NCBI GenBank assembly: GCA_023053685.1
Contig: JALIGW010000005.1
Location: 35,364,480-35,428,479 of the forward strand
DNA: 64,000 nt
Direction: 5' to 3'
Source of the DNA: Diadophis punctatus similis
Taxonomy: Eukaryota; Chordata; Lepidosauria; Squamata; Dipsadidae
Under the pieces are notes generated by a model. It saw only the letters and a program-made list of their open reading frames with translations, was not told where the DNA came from and ran no database searches. A program made the position numbers and the translations under genes. Positions 22,203 to 34,165 of the stretch are shown piece after piece (the first letter of the stretch is position 1; each line of letters starts with the position of its first letter).

Positions 22203-22692
22203 TACCGTATTTTTCAGAGTATAAGACGCACCGGAGTATAAGATGCACCTTAGTTTTTGGGGAGGAAAATAGGGGAAAACAATCTGCCTACCAGATATTC
22301 ATCTGGCTAGCGTCCTTAGTCTGGTCAGCTTCAGCACATTATTTTATCCCCTGGTTAGGACTTAAAAAAACCTTCTTCTGAGAGAGTAACAATGAAAGAG
22401 CCTGCAAGCCAGTAAGAGCTGGGAAGATAGTTAGCACTTGGTTAGGGCTAGAAAAAAACTTATTTGGAGCAAGTAGAGCAATGAAAAAAAATTCTGCAAA
22501 GACTTAGGGCTGGAAAAACATTCTTTGGAGAGAGTAACAATGAAAAAGCCTGCAAGGTAAGAGCTGGGAAGATCTGTTAGCACCTAGTTAGGGCTGGAAA
22601 AAAAAGCTACATTCGAAGTATAAGACGTACCCAAATTTTCAGCCACTTTTAGGGAGGAAAAAGGTGCGTCTTATACTCCGAAAAATACGGTA
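22203..22692. mobile_element. TA-flanked MITE, CCGTATTTTTC family, 486 bp
   Basis: The element 22205-22690 has inverted repeats CCGTATTTTTCAGAGTATAA and CCGTATTTTTCGGAGTATAA, flanked by TA on both sides. It is inverted relative to 8255-9011 and has only one copy of the internal module. A small extra duplication of 'ggagtataagatgcacc' lies just inside the left end. Confidence 0.82.
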
Positions 22693-22693
22693 G

Positions 22694-24160
22694 TTAAAGT
22701 TGCAAGAAAATATGTCTTAAGGAAAATTCTTCTGGGCCCTTTTCAGTTAAGGACACATGGATAGCTAAGTGTGGCTTCAAGAATTATAGAGAACATATAT
22801 GGATGTTCTGTCTAGTTGTGCTAATGTCCTATTATTTAACCCTTGAGTTGTCAGCCAAGTACAGTATGTGTAAGAGAAGAAGAAGCAGATCTGGAAGGTG
22901 TGGTTAAATGTGTCATCAGTTTAAAGTTATTCAATTGTCACAAAAAATCTAAGTCCCCTGTGAATTTCCTTAATCCTTATCTATCCTTACCAATTTAGCT
23001 TTGACTGTTAGTCAAACTAACAGTCAAAGTTAACTAGATTCTTGTATTAGAAGTAGCAATAAAAAACTCTTCTGTGCTTTGAATTTAATGAATGCTCCTG
23101 GTTATTTGTGCCTGACAGTATATTGGCATAAATTCTTCCTTCCCTGGATAAAAGATTGATACTAGTAAAGTATTTGTAGTAACTGGTATAGAAATTTCCC
23201 CCTTCCTATCATTATGCATAAGAGATAGAAAACAACTTCACTGGAAAAGTTTGATAACGTTTGCTCAGCTAATCATTGTCTCACTTCACCCCATGACTTT
23301 ATGATCATTTTAAGATCATCTTTCTATAAATTCAGTACTGAATATTTTGGAATGTGATCATTGCACATCTCTTGGGTCTGAAATGCTTTGTTGTGGGTTG
23401 CTGGACTTTATGCAAATTAGTATTTCTATTACCGTAACAATAATTCTGCACTGTGCGTAATAATGAAGTAACATGTCCATGTTGCGCCTTCGCATGCTCT
23501 CCCTGATTTTAGAGCCGCAAACAGGTGCACTTGAACTGTACCTCCTGGCATTTTTGGCATTTGTGTCTCAGTATGCTGAGATACTTGCTAACTAGATTGT
23601 AAACACAGTGAAAAGTTTTGGCTACAATATTGTATAAGCTGAGAAGAAAGCAAACTGCTAGATATTAGTCATGCTGAAAATTGTTATGCTTCAGGGCCCA
23701 AAATAGGACATTTTAGTCCAATTTATTACTTTGCTATAAAAATACTCCTATTCATGACTGGGAAAGCTATCATATTTCATTTCCCTTTTAAAAACTCATT
23801 TTGTCTATGATGCCTAAAGAAAAAAAATGGTATAATTAATGCTTGGCAGGTGGCACAACATCATTATATGTGCTGATTAGCTATGAATTCTGTGTATTTT
23901 TCTTCTTTAAATTAAGCAGACTGATTTTATTTTCTCTTTTATTTGACTCCAATTGCTTCAACTCTTAAGACTTTCCAGTTATTTTAACAATGAACCAGGC
24001 TGGCCAACAGGAATTGTATCTAGCCATAACTTATAATATGTAGATATTATAATTATTTCTTCACAGCATACCCTTTCTGAAAAGGTCTTCTGTCTAATAG
24101 TATTGTTTATGTGTCTAGAAGCAAGAGATTCTGAATTATTGCTAAAACAATTATTGAGTC
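22694..24160. other. No gene recognised; short perfect hairpin and a GC-richer block
   Basis: A perfect 14-bp inverted repeat with 3-nt loop lies at 22999-23029. The block 23430-23600 is more GC-rich than its surroundings and contains no repeat that I know, so it may be conserved non-coding DNA. No coding evidence. Confidence 0.45.
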
Positions 24161-24162
24161 AA

Positions 24163-24388
24163 TTTTGTCTAGTGGTTAAGGCACCCGGTTAGAAAGCGGG
24201 AGACCATGAGTTCTAGTCCCACCTTAGCCATGAAAGCAAAGTTAAGAGGCTTTGGGCCAGCCATTCCTTCTCAGCCCAGCTCACCTCACAGGGTTGTTGT
24301 TGTCGTGGGGAAAATAGGAAGAGATAGGTGTATTGGATATGTTTTCCGCCTTGAGTTATTTATAAAAATAATAAAGGTGGGATTCAGA
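24163..24388 (+). mobile_element. tRNA-derived SINE with ATAAAGG tail
   Basis: A box region 'tgtctagtggttaaggca' and B box 'gagttctagtccca' are spaced as in a tRNA. The body has 'cagctcacctcacagggttg' and the tail 'ccttgagttatttataaaaa' then 'taataaagg'. The tRNA-like head cannot fold as a functional tRNA because the 3' arm is replaced by SINE sequence. A minus-strand relative lies at about 62100-62250. Confidence 0.75.
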
Positions 24389-24439
24389 TAAATACATAAA
24401 CCTATTGACTGATGAAGAGGGTAATGTGATCATAATTTT

Positions 24440-25095
24440 GTCTTTCAAAATAAGAACCTGGGCCATGCTAGAAACATGGAATATGGAAGTACACCTTCCC
24501 TGTAGCAGCAGCTTTTAATAACGATAATGAAACAGATCCAAGAGATCCAACAAAACCACTTCCAGGAATGCAGTTGCCCTGAAAAATAGGGAGCTTCCTG
24601 AATAGAATCAGGATAGGCCATGCCAGAACTAAGGTAAAACTCTTTTAAGTGGGGAATGGCCGAGAGCCTGCAATGTGACTGTTGTGCACCAGAACAAACT
24701 GTAACACGTATAGTTCAAGAATGTTCCTTCAGGAAATTTAAAGGCGTAAAAAATACGTATAGTTCAAGAAAGTTCCTTCAGGAAATTTAAAAGCACCTGG
24801 GATGATCTCATGGAGGCCACACCAGAAGAAGTTACATGGTTGGCTTCTTTAGATATTAAATTAAGCTCTGGAAAGACATTCCCTATGAGATCCTTACCAG
24901 AGCCTTGAAGACCTGGCAAAGGTGATTGCAGCTCCCATTTGAATATTGTGGATTGGCTTTTGTTGCTGACTGTTTTTTACCCCCTTTTATTCTGTTGTTC
25001 TTGTTTTATGTTGTACTTCTTCATTGTTTTTCAATGTTTTATTTTGAACCACCCAGAGTCAGACAATTTATAAATTTAATTAATTAAATACATCT
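24440..25095 (+). pseudogene. LINE C-terminal remnant with CCHC-like motif
   Basis: Plus-strand codons from about 24610 read 'GHARTKVKL' and, after a frame change, 'MAESLQCDCCAPEQTV' followed by 'TRIVQECSFRKFKG'. This is the C-x2-C...H-x4-C pattern found after the RT domain in several non-LTR clades, here with the histidine changed to arginine. A 49-bp tandem duplication follows (24706-24754, 24755-24803). The 3' end is 'aaccacccagagtcagacaa' with a TTAAT tail at about 25090. An R4-like clade is possible but uncertain. Confidence 0.55.
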
Positions 25096-25221
25096 GTAGG
25101 TATATGCATTCACACATAATGTATTCAAAATAATAGCAGATGCTCTACATTTTGCTAAAACTGCAAATATGGCTCTTACTTTAACTTAAAAAAAAGAATA
25201 TTCAACAAACTGTTTAAAAAG

Positions 25222-25315
25222 TCAGGGGTCCTTGGTGCTGTCTGAGCTTGGTTGTTTTCTTGCAGATGTTTCATTACCCAAACTAGGTAACATCATCGGT
25301 GTTTAAAAGTCAGTT
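25222..25315. repeat. Probable Penelope-like terminal fragment
   Basis: The words 'ggggtccttggtgctgtctg', 'agcttggttgttttcttgca' and 'gatgtttcattacccaaact' are known to me from the ends of vertebrate Penelope-like elements, close to the tail seen at 13030-13095. No coding sequence is present. Confidence 0.5.
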
Positions 25316-25319
25316 ATCA

Positions 25320-26000
25320 AAGCTTGAACATTCCGACCACTTGCTTCATCATATTCGTAGACCTGATTATATGGCTCACTGACATAGTTATTCTCTTCTG
25401 AAATATTATGTGTGTTGTTTCTGTATTAAAACAAACCAATTCTCAGAAGTGAGTTTAAATAGACTGATATAAATAATCTGATATATGCAATAGTATAATG
25501 GAAATAATATATCTCCCATTCATACAATGAATAAATTTCATCTCTTTTTTTCGTTCCCTTGCACCAAACAAATTCTGGTAGAACTAAGTGAGACATAAGC
25601 AGCATGAATAAATGCAGAATAAAATCCCTCAATATTCTGATGAGGAAGGTTTGCAGAAGTGATAAAGCTCATCTGCTGGGTACTTATGGCGTATTAGAAA
25701 GCACATCAGATATTTCTAATAAAGAAGCCGTAGACACCGAAGGAAAACAACATAATGGCTGGATATGCAGAAATCCTTAGAAATGGTAAAATTGGGCAAT
25801 TTAATCAATTATTTATAAAAAAATACAAAAATCTGAGAGGGCTTAATAAAAATAAAGATACTTAAATATCTAGGAAATGCTTCTGTTACTAAGGATTGGT
25901 GTCTATGATAATTAATATATAATATTTGATATTTAAAGGGCAAACGTTATTTGACCTTGGTTATATTGTTTCATAATCGTTTAGGAATTTATATACGCGA
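25320..26000. other. No gene recognised
   Basis: AT-rich; no supported frame or repeat end. Confidence 0.5.
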
Positions 26001-26002
26001 AT

Positions 26003-26200
26003 AACAAAGATAAGCAAAGTCAATGGGGAATCTAGATTCACTGAACATCCATATTACTAACTTAACATCTGCAATGATTCAGTTAACAACTGTGACACGA
26101 AAGGGTCGTAAAATGGGGCAAAACTCACTTAACAGCTGTCTTGCTTAGCAACAGAAATTTTAGGCTCAACTGTGGCTGTACCTTTTATAGGACATTATAG
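26003..26200. mobile_element. Partial copy of the GTCCTCA-ended MITE
   Basis: 'caaagtcaatggggaatcta', 'gattcactgaacatccatat', 'aaaatggggcaaaactcact' and 'taacagctgtcttgcttagc' align with 21880-22040. Both termini are missing or too diverged to see. Confidence 0.7.
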
Positions 26201-26277
26201 GACAACATGTAATCATAATTTAAGTGATTGAGGCCCCAGATCTTATCTATAGTAGAAGAATATTGGAGGACCATTTG

Positions 26278-26692
26278 GTGAGATATTATCACTATCGCAC
26301 CCTAGAAATGCTGTAGAAACTTTGACCTGGTGTCTGGAATTTGCAAATCCTTCCTTTTTTACTTCCTTCTTTCCTTCCTCCCTCCCTCCCTCCCTCCCTC
26401 CCTCCCTCCCTCTCACTTTCCATTGAACAAGTTTTCAATCATGATACATACCATGCTGAACTTGACAGACCACCAACCATAATTAGTTCAAGGTAGTCCA
26501 TCATTCTCTGCAATCAATAGAAAAAGAGGTATTGTCACTATCACATCCTAGAAATGCTGTAGAAACTTTGACCTGGTGTCTGGAATTTGCAATTCCTTCC
26601 TTCCTTCCTTCCTTCCTTCCTTCCTTCCTTCCTTCCTTCCTTCCTTCCTTCCTTCCTTCCTCCCTCCCTCCCTCCCTCCCTCCCTCCCTCCT
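26278..26692. repeat. Local tandem duplication carrying (CCTT)n/(CCCT)n arrays
   Basis: A block of about 70 bp ('agaaatgctgtagaaacttt', 'gacctggtgtctggaatttg') occurs at about 26282-26350 and again at about 26531-26599. Each is followed by a pyrimidine microsatellite: a short (CCTT)/(CCCT) array at 26345-26411 and a longer one at 26596-26692 (about 16 CCTT, then about eight CCCT). The unit length is about 250 bp. Confidence 0.85.
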
Positions 26693-26859
26693 CTTTTTTA
26701 AATGTAAATGGGTCTTGCAAAAGCAGGGCAGTCTGCACATGTTCATTATTTTAGAAATGGAACTAGACTTCTTATCAGGAGGAGAAACAGTTCTCAAATT
26801 AAATTCTAGCAAGTTAAATATCTTGGCTCAGTGTCAGTTCTGGTGATAGCTTTGGATGA

Positions 26860-27175
26860 GGTTTTTCTCCTCCTGACCTGGCAATAATGATTCACTCCCT
26901 CATCATCATTCATTTAGACTGCAGTAATGTGATCTACATGGGACTGCCTTTGAAAATTATCCAGAAATTGCAGCTAGTTCAAAAGACAATGTCCAGGATG
27001 TTTGTAGGTGAGAGCTGCTATTTGTAATATAACACTGATTCTCTGGTTGCTGCACTGATTACTAATAAATGTTAAAGTCACATTCAAAATCTTTTGTGAC
27101 AGTTTGCTTGGGGAAATGGCAGATAATGATTTTGCTTCCAGGAAACTTTATTCTGCAAGCAGAAGCTGCCCAACA
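26860..27175 (+). pseudogene. LINE C-terminal remnant (L2/CR1-like)
   Basis: Plus-strand translation around 26920-27010 gives 'NVIYMGLPLKIIQKLQLVQ'-like residues. This is the conserved 'N-LY-GLP...KLQ-VQN' block that follows the RT domain in CR1/L2-type LINEs. Divergence and stops elsewhere indicate an old relic. Confidence 0.55.
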
Positions 27176-27215
27176 CTTGCCTCTATAACAATAATTATGG
27201 TATGTGAGTTAGAAC

Positions 27216-27430
27216 TGCTTTGGTGCAGTGATTGATGAATTGGGCTGGAAATTGGGAAACTATGATTGCTGTCTTAGGCACAAAGCCACTGGTTGATCTT
27301 AGTCCAGTCCTTCTCCCTTAGCCCTAGGAAGGAGGAGTGGCAAACTACTTCTGAAAAACCTCACCAAGAAAATTGAAGGAACATGTCCAGGCAGTTTCCA
27401 GGAGTCAATACTTATCTCAAAGGCACCCCA
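27216..27430 (+). mobile_element. tRNA-derived SINE, same family as 14796
   Basis: The start 'ttggtgcagtgattgatgaa' is A-box-like. Body words 'aggaggagtggcaaactact', 'tctgaaaaacctcaccaaga' and 'ggcagtttccaggagtcaat' correspond to the minus-strand copy at 14796-14975. Degenerate B box. Confidence 0.55.
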
Positions 27431-27679
27431 AAAAGGAGGGAGGAAATATGGTCAAAAGGCAATTCTTCATTGTGATGGCCACCATTTTGTGAAATACCTT
27501 TAACTTTAAAGATATGGCTGGCAGATTTGTTTTATTTAAAAAGATGTATGGAGATGTTGGTTATAAGTATTGATCTTATGATATTTTATTGTGAGAAATC
27601 TGCCAGTTTTTATAATGTATGAGTTTGTTGTTTGGTTATAGAAATACGAATTTACTTTATGTAAATCAGAGTACTTTAC

Positions 27680-27727
27680 ACACACATACACACAAACACA
27701 AACACACACACACACACACACACACAC
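27680..27727. repeat. Microsatellite (CA)n
   Basis: About 22 CA units with a few TACA/AACA interruptions at the left. Confidence 0.95.
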
Positions 27728-27729
27728 TC

Positions 27730-29790
27730 CAAATTATCTGGTTTTGATATGTGAAAATAATTTATCAGAAGCCTCTTCTAAAATCTGATACTTACTATTC
27801 ACATTTTTCTATTGAATGAAAAGGGACATGGTAGCCTCTGATTTGCTAGCCATATGTCAATTAATGGCTTGCTGAAGACAAAATCAGCAACAGAATTCTT
27901 GGCTAGTGTTTCTCTTGAATAAAGCATTCCTCCATTTGTTTGTGTTCCCCTATCCATTTTCTCCTGAGTGTGACAGTGATAAATTGCCACAAGTTGTAGC
28001 TAATGGATGTCAAAAATGAAGAAAAACTATGGCTCTCCATACCAAATCTTACAGAACTGCCTTCTCCCATTTGAGGACATGCTAAGTATTACACTGGTCA
28101 TTTATTTAATCTTACACAAAAATTATCTTCCTATAATTCAACTTTGCAGGAAAATGACAGTCTTGATTATTTGTCTCTCTAGTTTGCTCTAGCACAAGAG
28201 AAGAAATCCACTGTAGAAGTGCAGCTTGAAACAGGGATAATGACAGTAATGAAAATATGACAAATTCTACTAAACTTTCACTGTTAATAGAGATATACGA
28301 TGCATGTATAGTAGTTCTACCAGCTATCTACAGATTGACGATTGTCTTCTTAACAGGAAATCTTTCAGTTATTAGAATTTATCAGTACAAAACCAGATTA
28401 TGCAATATCCTTCCAGAGACTGGAGTTCAAATTTAGAATGGAACATGAGAAGTTTTTTGGGAAAAGTTATGCTAGCTAATTGCTCTTCTTATAAGCAATA
28501 ACACTTAATATTAATTTGATGCTTCAAAAGAAAGCCAGTATAATTATGTGAAGTTGAGTTTAATACTGGTAGTTGTTACATATTCTGCTAGTGAGAAGGA
28601 AAACAATCTCCCTAAGAAGCATGGAACATACTATATATTGTCAAAGAGACTGCTAGAAAATTCAAGTGCACAGGGAAAGATTTATTTTCAATTGCCTTCC
28701 ATTTTCCAGAAAGATTTGAGTAATGGCATTCAAATCTACCATTGCTATTAATGTCAGCAGGTGTCATATATGGATGTGAACTCTGCAACTGCCAAAGTTT
28801 GACCTAGTTCAAGTTCAAAGAATCAGGGTCAGACTTCAACTATCTTTTCAATTCCAAGATAAGTCTTGGCAAAGGGAAATCTATATATAAATAGGATTTC
28901 ATTTGCTGTGTAATTTTTCTAACCAGTTGTCACATACAGCTAACTCTCATGCATGTAGATATAGAAGGTAGAATTATAAGTTACAGTGTGACTTGCAAGT
29001 AAAATTAAGTCCTGCACTTTCAGCCTTTAGTATTAACTGGATAAAATATGGCTTTTCTCTTGGTTTATTTCAAAATGGCTTCATTTAAAATGTGGTTATC
29101 TCTATTTAGATAGAATTCAAATATATTTTGGTCCACAATCAGCTAGCTAATATAGTTATAGTTTTCATTTGTATTTCTGGAGCTCATATAATTTATTCTG
29201 AATGCCAGAATTTCTGAGCTTTGTAGATTTTCTAGTCTGCCAAAGCTGTATTAAAGATATAGAAATGCCAGCAAATGTTATTTCCTGGATAATCAGTCCA
29301 TATAATGTAATGCTTCTGCTCGCTAAGAAAGATTAACTTAAGCAAGAATTGAAATGGGACAGCTGCTGTGGTTCAAAGAGCTAATACACAGGAGGCCAGA
29401 TTTTTTTAAAAAATATATTAGTTGATAATTAGAATACTATTAAAATATTAAATGCAAAATTTAGCTATGCTTGTCATTCTAGTGAATGTAGAATTGGGAA
29501 ATTATGTGCAGTGTTCTGAAATCTCCAGTTCTGAATTTTACCATCTATTATTTATTTGTTTCATGTGTTTTGAGCCATATGTATGTGGCACTCAGCTTTC
29601 TCAACAATTTATTACCTCAATAGTCCCAAAATTTGTGATCCAATGTTCAAGCAGAACACTATTTTTTTTTATAACATAAGCTTAGAAGTTAGGATTCTTT
29701 ATAATGAAGCACACAGCTGTGGCTGCTCCTAATATGGTCGATTTTCTTTCAAATTAGGCAAAACTATCAGAAAAAAGCAGTCTTTGCTAT
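27730..29790. other. No gene recognised
   Basis: Two kilobases of AT-rich DNA without repeat ends, RNA genes or supported frames. Confidence 0.5.
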
Positions 29791-29792
29791 CC

Positions 29793-30011
29793 ATTTAAAG
29801 CAGGGTTCCCCAACCTTTTTGGTTCTGCGGACTGACGGCAGTAGCTTTGGTGGTTTTGGTGATGGGGGAATGATTTTGTGCATGCAACCTAAATCCCATG
29901 AATGCGTAAATGAAGCTTTGCACATTCGCTTGCCACTTTGGTGCCTTGTTCCCAATGGGCTGTGACACATTAATGGACAGCGGCCTGCAGTTGGGTACCC
30001 CTTATTTAAAG
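29793..30011. mobile_element. hAT-type MITE, 203 bp
   Basis: The element 29801-30003 begins CAGGGTTCCCCAACCTTTTT; the other end read inwards is AAGGGGTACCCAAC. A perfect 8-bp duplication ATTTAAAG lies at 29793-29800 and 30004-30011. No coding capacity. The hAT assignment rests on tip sequence and duplication length. Confidence 0.85.
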
Positions 30012-30066
30012 GAAGGACCCAATTTCCTTTTCCATGGTTGGAAAATTTGCTCTTATTATAGAACAG

Positions 30067-30640
30067 CACAGCACAGAATAGAATTCTTTATTGGCCAAGT
30101 GTGATTGGACACACAAGGAATTTGTCTTTGGTGCATATGCTCTCAATGTACATAAAAGAGAAAAAAAGAAAAAAATACATTCATCAAGAATAATAAGATA
30201 CAACACTTAGTGATAGTCATATGTTACTAATAAGGATTCAAATCATAATAGGAAACAAACAAAACAATATAAATCATAAAAAAACAAGCAACATGGTTAT
30301 ATTCATAAGTGGGAGGAGATAGATAATAGGAAGGATAAGAAGAATAATAGTAATACAGTCTCAGTAAATAGTTAGTGTTGTGGAAATTAGTTGTTTAGCA
30401 GAGTGATGACATTCGGGGGAAAACTGTTCTTCTGTGTAGTTGTTCCGGTGTGCAGTGCCCTATAGCGTTGTTTTGAGGGTAGAAGTTGAAACAGTTTATG
30501 TCCAGGATGTGAGGGGTCTGTAGATATTTTCTCAGCCCTCTTTTTGACTCTTGCAGTATACAAGTCCTCAATGGAAGGCAGGTTGGTAGCAATTATTTTT
30601 TTTTTGCAGTTCTAATTATCCGGTGTTTGGTTGCAGAGCC
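30067..30640 (-). mobile_element. CR1/L3-type LINE 3' end, second copy
   Basis: 'cagaatagaattctttattg' and 'ttggccaagtgtgatt' (30072-30108) mark the 3' end. 'gttgaaacagtttatgtcca', 'ggatgtgaggggtctgtaga' and 'caatggaaggcaggttggta' match the copy at 4808-5280. About 570 bp is retained; the copy is 5'-truncated at about 30640. The AGAATAG repeat at the 3' tip is the microsatellite-seeding end I recall from snake CR1-L3. Confidence 0.85.
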
Positions 30641-30644
30641 AATA

Positions 30645-33600
30645 GATTAGGTTCCAGGTGGGTGAACTGTATTTATAGTGAACTATAGATTTTCCATTTG
30701 GATTTTATCTCTCTATCAAATAGAGAATTTTGCATTGGAAAAATGCAAAATGTAATATGATTCAGGGGAAAATATTAAGTATCTAAAATTAACAAAAAAC
30801 AGAAGACCTCTGGTTATTTCATTGTTTTATATCAATTATGTGATTTGTTAGGAAAAAACATTGTTATTCTCCACATCACCCCTACACATTAATTATTAAT
30901 GTGAATTAGAAATATGATTTTTGTTTTTGTAACAATATTGTGTTTTTGATAACTACTTGTTCAGGATTATTTTTGAACATTGATGTTTTTATTACAAGCT
31001 TCTCTCTTTCTGAAATGAAATCTATGAAACTGTGCTATACATTTAAAAATATTTTCTGTGAATATTTGCAAGAAATTATGATTTAATTCTATTCAAATAC
31101 ATATTTTATGTTTGCAATATTTATAATACTAATCCTATAGATCAGATCGTTTCATTAAGTGGTGCCTGAGATCTTGCACTGATACTGTGAAATGTTACAA
31201 ACTATTGCCTAATATAGCAGCATCCTAAAATAGTAGATATTTAATAAAATATTTTATAAATTGCCTTTTTATAGAATCTTTCTTTTTCCCCTCTGTCAAG
31301 TAATCCTGTGTCTTTTAATGTGTAGGAGTTAACAGTGGCACTAGGTTTTCACTGCATGATTTAGCTTCAAATTAATTTTAATAGTACAAGATATAATAAG
31401 TGCATGCACACGCACACACCCATACACATATACTTTTCTGGATGAATAAACAGGTATTGAATTATTATCCTCCAATTCTGCATTTTCCCTGCTAGTGAAG
31501 TATGTCTGCTGCAAAAACAAACTGGTATTACTGCCTGTTACTTCTACAAGGTGACTAAAGAGTTTTACTTTTCATTTATATAACAATGAATTTATATCTT
31601 TAAAGACCTTTTCCAATGTTTTGCTTTGCAGTCTTACGGTAAATATTTTAATTCTTTTGAAGAAGATAGATAGGGCAGAGGGACTTAGTATGCCACATTT
31701 CATGGCTAAGCTTAGAAAAGAACACCAGAAGGGATATATTTTGTGTGAAACTTCAATGCATTTTTCCCAATTTATTCCTTAGTCTTCATGCATAGGCTAT
31801 AAATTTTAGGACCTGTATATTAATTGGGGATGTAAATTCGACATTAGAACTATTTTAATAGCCTTTGATTTACTTGCTTAAATGCATATTAGTATGATTG
31901 ATGAAAATGTTTTAAAACCATCTCCAAGCTTGGAAGACAGTTGCTTTAGTCATTAGCCTTCCAATGCATTTTCCCTTCTAATAATTTGTGGGCATGAGAT
32001 GAATCACAACCCTTTTAAATTAATCATATGATCTCCTGAATAACTTGTAAAATGCAGTAGAAATTGAGATAACTGGTACTTCATCAATAAGATTCCAGTG
32101 ACTTTTTAAATCTTTCTGATGAACCAAAAAATCGTTTTGAGGAAAGAGAATTTTCTTTAGAAACTCAGAACAGGAAAAAGAAATTGGAGAAATTCTCAGA
32201 GGTCCATTATTCTTGTTTCTTTTTAGTAATTTATTGTCAAGGGAAGGAGGGTGATATTTTTTTTATTATGTACTTTTCATCCTTCCTGACATGTTTAGTT
32301 TCTTTGAAATATCAAAAGAAGGCATAATGATGGAATTTCTCCCATTGGCTTTTACTGTAGCAGTATTATTGTGTTCTTTAAAGGAGAGAAGTGTCCCTGA
32401 AAAATTATTGGAGGATTTATCTTTCCCCTGGAGAAATTTAAATACATTATCCACCCATTTTTTAATCCATAAATCTGATGTGAAATTTCCATAGGCTATT
32501 TGCACACAACATGTTACATTAAGAATTAGACTTCTTCAAAATACGCTTTGAACTTGCTTTGCAAAGCATACGTTCTTTTTGTTTTACTTACACCTGCCTC
32601 CACATACTTGGCTGGCAGTTATAGCAGTTGGATGATAAGTGTTTTTGCATGTGTGATGCATGGGCAAAATTTTCAAGTTAGCTAGGTAGGATAGAAGAAA
32701 ACTCACTCTGTGTGTAATACATGTGCAGACATCTCTTCTGGATATTGCAAGTCCTAGTTCAGACTGGAATATAATAGGAAAAGCATTAACAAAACTATTT
32801 TTTTTTGCTTTTTTGCCTCAATGAGGCAAATTCTGGCTACCTTGCATACTGTGGTTTCCTTGAGATCTAGCTTTCACATGTTACAATTGAGAAACATCAA
32901 TCTACCATTGTGATCAGTAGAATCTTTCTCTATTTTAATATGCTATCTAGATCTGTCATAGCATTTTACCCAATTTGCAAATATCTATTTATTTTAAAGT
33001 ATTTTGAAATAAATTTTAAAAGGTAATAATTTTAATTAAACAATATTTTACCATCCCTGTAAATTCTTGAGCTTTGCGATCTCTTATTTCATATGCACAC
33101 ACACACAATACAGTAACCAGTTTTGAAGGCTGAATTTAGCAGGTATATAGAAACTATCTAATACCTAACTGGATAATAAGCTTTTGCTTCTTAGGGAGGA
33201 TTTCAATCTTCTTTGAGGCTGAGAAAGCTTAACTAGAAGATCAGGACTTAGGGACATCAGGGTAGCATCCCATTCCTATAATAACAGATCTGCATCTTAT
33301 GGAGAATGAGCATCCTGGGAAATAAATTATTTGTAAAATTCTTTTCTGTTTCTGTTCTCAATGTCGCTCTGTGTGTCTTTGAAGAAATGCATCCAAAAAT
33401 ATTGCTATGAAAACATGACAAAAAGAAGCAATGATTACCATAAATATATCAATATTATCAATATTATTCAGCACGGGCCCTATTACAAAGTATTATTCCT
33501 GTGTTTTATCTGTAAATTTCATCTACAAACTGTTTTTAAAATTACATTTATTAAGAACTAAAAAGCTACTTTAATTCTCATATATGCTTTCACAAATTCC

Positions 33601-34160
33601 TGCTGAATTAATATTCTGGAAAAAACCCCAGTATATATAAGCGTTGTCTTGATGGTCCCCCTCCATCTTTCACAAATGGCTTTACAGAAAGTTAGTGAAG
33701 CATGTGTGAATGTATGTTCTAATTATATATAGTCTATGCAACACTTTCTGAAATGCCAATACACAATTGGCAACTACTACTTGGGATGCATTTCCTCACC
33801 AGATGTATAACTCAGGGTCTGTTGATTCAAATAGCTGCCTCTTTGGGGAAAATAAAATAAACTTTGCTTAGCACAAATAAATTTTTATGCTTCTATGAAT
33901 TTTATAGCAGCATCTTTTGAAATCATTAGAATTCCCTTTTAGTTCTTTGTTTGAAATACTGCTTTTCCCTATACAATGCTGATTTTATTATTAAAAAGGT
34001 CCTTCCTTTCATAGAGGATGTTATTTTGTATATGCAGATCTATTATGCTAGAAGGCATAAAAGCATTTGCTAGTGCTTAAGATAAAATATGCCTAGCCTT
34101 TGAAGTAACCAGTTCAACTGCTTAGCCTAATAAAGTAACATATCTAATATTTATTTGTTA
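30645..34160. other. No gene recognised, almost repeat-free
   Basis: About 3.5 kb of AT-rich DNA with no recognisable transposon. In such a repeat-dense window this makes it the best place to look for conserved non-coding elements, for example 31850-32230 with repeated homeodomain-like ATTA words. No coding support. Confidence 0.45.
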
Positions 34161-34165
34161 TTTCT

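Noticed and set aside
24170..24236. Possible tRNA gene
   Set aside because: A and B boxes are present, but the acceptor and T-arm 3' half are replaced by SINE body, and similar heads recur in other SINEs.
26501..26846. Pro/Ser/Leu and Glu/Gly/Arg/Lys repeat proteins
   Set aside because: Translations of the (CCTT)n/(CCCT)n array on each strand; the same holds for frames at 37077-37302 and 62987-63310.
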